A DNA stretch of 40,768 bases from an uncultured Saprospiraceae bacterium. Its GTDB lineage: Bacteria > Bacteroidota > Bacteroidia > Chitinophagales > Saprospiraceae. Under the pieces are notes generated by a model. That model saw only the letters and a list, made by a program, of their open reading frames with translations. It had not been told where the DNA came from and searched no databases. Shown piece by piece: positions 39,877 to 40,768 of the stretch; positions within the stretch are counted from its first letter, which is position 1; each line of letters starts with the position of its first letter. Both the position numbers and the translations under genes were made by a program. The stretch is taken from assembly GCA_938015805.1 (NCBI GenBank), contig CALLXF010000043.1, positions 1 through 40,768 of the forward strand, written 5' to 3'.

Positions 39877-40768
39877 ATGAAAAATTTTATAATCATATTG
39901 ATCTTGATGATGCCGATTATTTTATCGGCTCAGCAAGATGTTATTCTCACAAAATATAGTTTTAATGGTATGTTTTTTAATCCTGCTGTTGCAGGAAGCA
40001 CTGGAGAAGAACAAGGATCCGCTTTTTTACATTATAGAGATCAGTGGATGGGTTTGGATGGATCTCCTAAAACATTCTTAGCAGGTACAGAATTTAATTT
40101 ATTTAAAGACAGGATAGGTTTAGGATTAACTCTGGGGAGAGAATCTATTGGAGTGGATTCTCGTACAGATGTGATGACTAATTATTCTTACCGAGTTAAA
40201 TTATCTGATGGTTACTTAGCACTAGGAATTCGAGCGGGATTTAATTTTTATAAAAGCGCTTTGGATGCTATAAACCATACTGATGCAGGTGACAGAATCT
40301 ATGATCAAGGTAATATAAATTATGCTATGTTCTCTGTAGGAAGTGGCGTGTACTTTTATCAGAAAAACTTCTTTGCTGGATTTTCTATTCCTGCTATAAG
40401 CGTAATAGGTAGAAATAGATTACAAAAAGTAAGACATTATTATTTGCATACAGGAGCCAGTTTTGCGTTAAGCGAATACAGTGATATAAAACTGGATCCA
40501 GAAATTTTACTAAAGTTTGTAAGTGGTGCCCCTATACAATTTACGCTAGGAACAAGGTTGTGGCTTATTAAGGATCTGAATATCGGAATGCATTATAGAA
40601 GTGCGGATGCTTTTGCACTGAGTACAGAATTTATTATATCTAACCAGTTGACTATAGGAGCTTCTTACGATTTTCCTTCAACACCATTAAAAGAGACACA
40701 TAACGGAACTGTCGAGTTACTTGTCGGATACAAGTTTAATTATGCAGGATATTACATTCCTATGGGAA
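39877..40768 (+). CDS. PorP/SprF-family outer-membrane protein (3' end outside window)
   Basis: Partial gene, open at the right edge with 297 codons visible, close to the full family length of about 300-340. MKNFIIILILMMPIILSAQ is a signal peptide, followed by the family opening FNGMFFNPAVAGSTG and LHYRDQWMGLDGSPKTFLAG. The rest alternates short beta strands as in an outer-membrane barrel. PorP/SprF-like proteins associate with T9SS and are needed to export or attach type B cargos such as SprB. Position 24 bp after the giant type B cargo gene on the same strand makes a cargo-partner operon very likely. The ATG at 39877 is the only start giving a signal peptide. Confidence 0.85.
   Translation, partial: MKNFIIILILMMPIILSAQQDVILTKYSFNGMFFNPAVAGSTGEEQGSAFLHYRDQWMGLDGSPKTFLAGTEFNLFKDRIGLGLTLGRESIGVDSRTDVMTNYSYRVKLSDGYLALGIRAGFNFYKSALDAINHTDAGDRIYDQGNINYAMFSVGSGVYFYQKNFFAGFSIPAISVIGRNRLQKVRHYYLHTGASFALSEYSDIKLDPEILLKFVSGAPIQFTLGTRLWLIKDLNIGMHYRSADAFALSTEFIISNQLTIGASYDFPSTPLKETHNGTVELLVGYKFNYAGYYIPMG

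Overview
The window looks like chromosomal DNA of a low-GC, free-living member of the phylum Bacteroidota. The evidence is the number of large secreted proteins ending in type IX secretion (T9SS) sorting domains, a PorP/SprF-family partner protein, lipoproteins with an acidic stretch after the lipid cysteine, TAnnTTTG-type -7 promoter boxes and weak Shine-Dalgarno signals. The domain mix (choice-of-anchor L, receptor-L-type LRR, VPS10/BNR, MopE-like repeats, Kazal, a LytS-like kinase with a sensor propeller) resembles Saprospiraceae and relatives. The genus cannot be told from sequence alone. No tRNA, rRNA, CRISPR array or transposase was seen.

Layout. 1-522: noncoding, with a hairpin repeat and the promoter of a 944-aa T9SS cargo (523-3357). 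3532-4879: a small operon with an L,D-transpeptidase and a TPMT-type methyltransferase. 5069-6274: a secreted HEVVH metallopeptidase, convergent with a 940-aa LRR-type T9SS cargo (6278-9100, minus). 9230-12310: a VPS10/BNR exoprotein. 12366-14082: a wrecked S8 protease gene whose catalytic core has been replaced by a lipoprotein gene, itself frameshifted by a 10-bp tandem duplication. 14363-19020: a pappalysin-like M43 protease and an intact S8 protease, both T9SS cargos, then pth (19027-19647). 19699-21023 (minus): a lipoprotein plus TPR pair. 21110-24341: divergent oxyR and katG. 24768-28298: a second VPS10/BNR protein, with MopE-like Asp-rich repeats.

28372-40768 is the most coherent and interesting part. 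Two lipoproteins, a LytTR response regulator, a LytS-type sensor kinase, a 2077-aa Cys-rich T9SS type B cargo with a Kazal domain, and its PorP/SprF partner (cut by the window end) lie together. Their promoter regions carry an 11-bp motif, WCCGTTAMTCY, as tandem pairs repeating every 21 bp. That is the geometry expected of LytTR-family operators. Each pair ends 30-31 bp before a -7-like box. Such pairs precede the lipoprotein operon, the regulator gene and the giant cargo gene; a single copy faces the kinase gene. A weaker version with the same 30-bp spacing lies before the first gene of the window. I infer a self-regulated two-component system controlling a cell-surface module.
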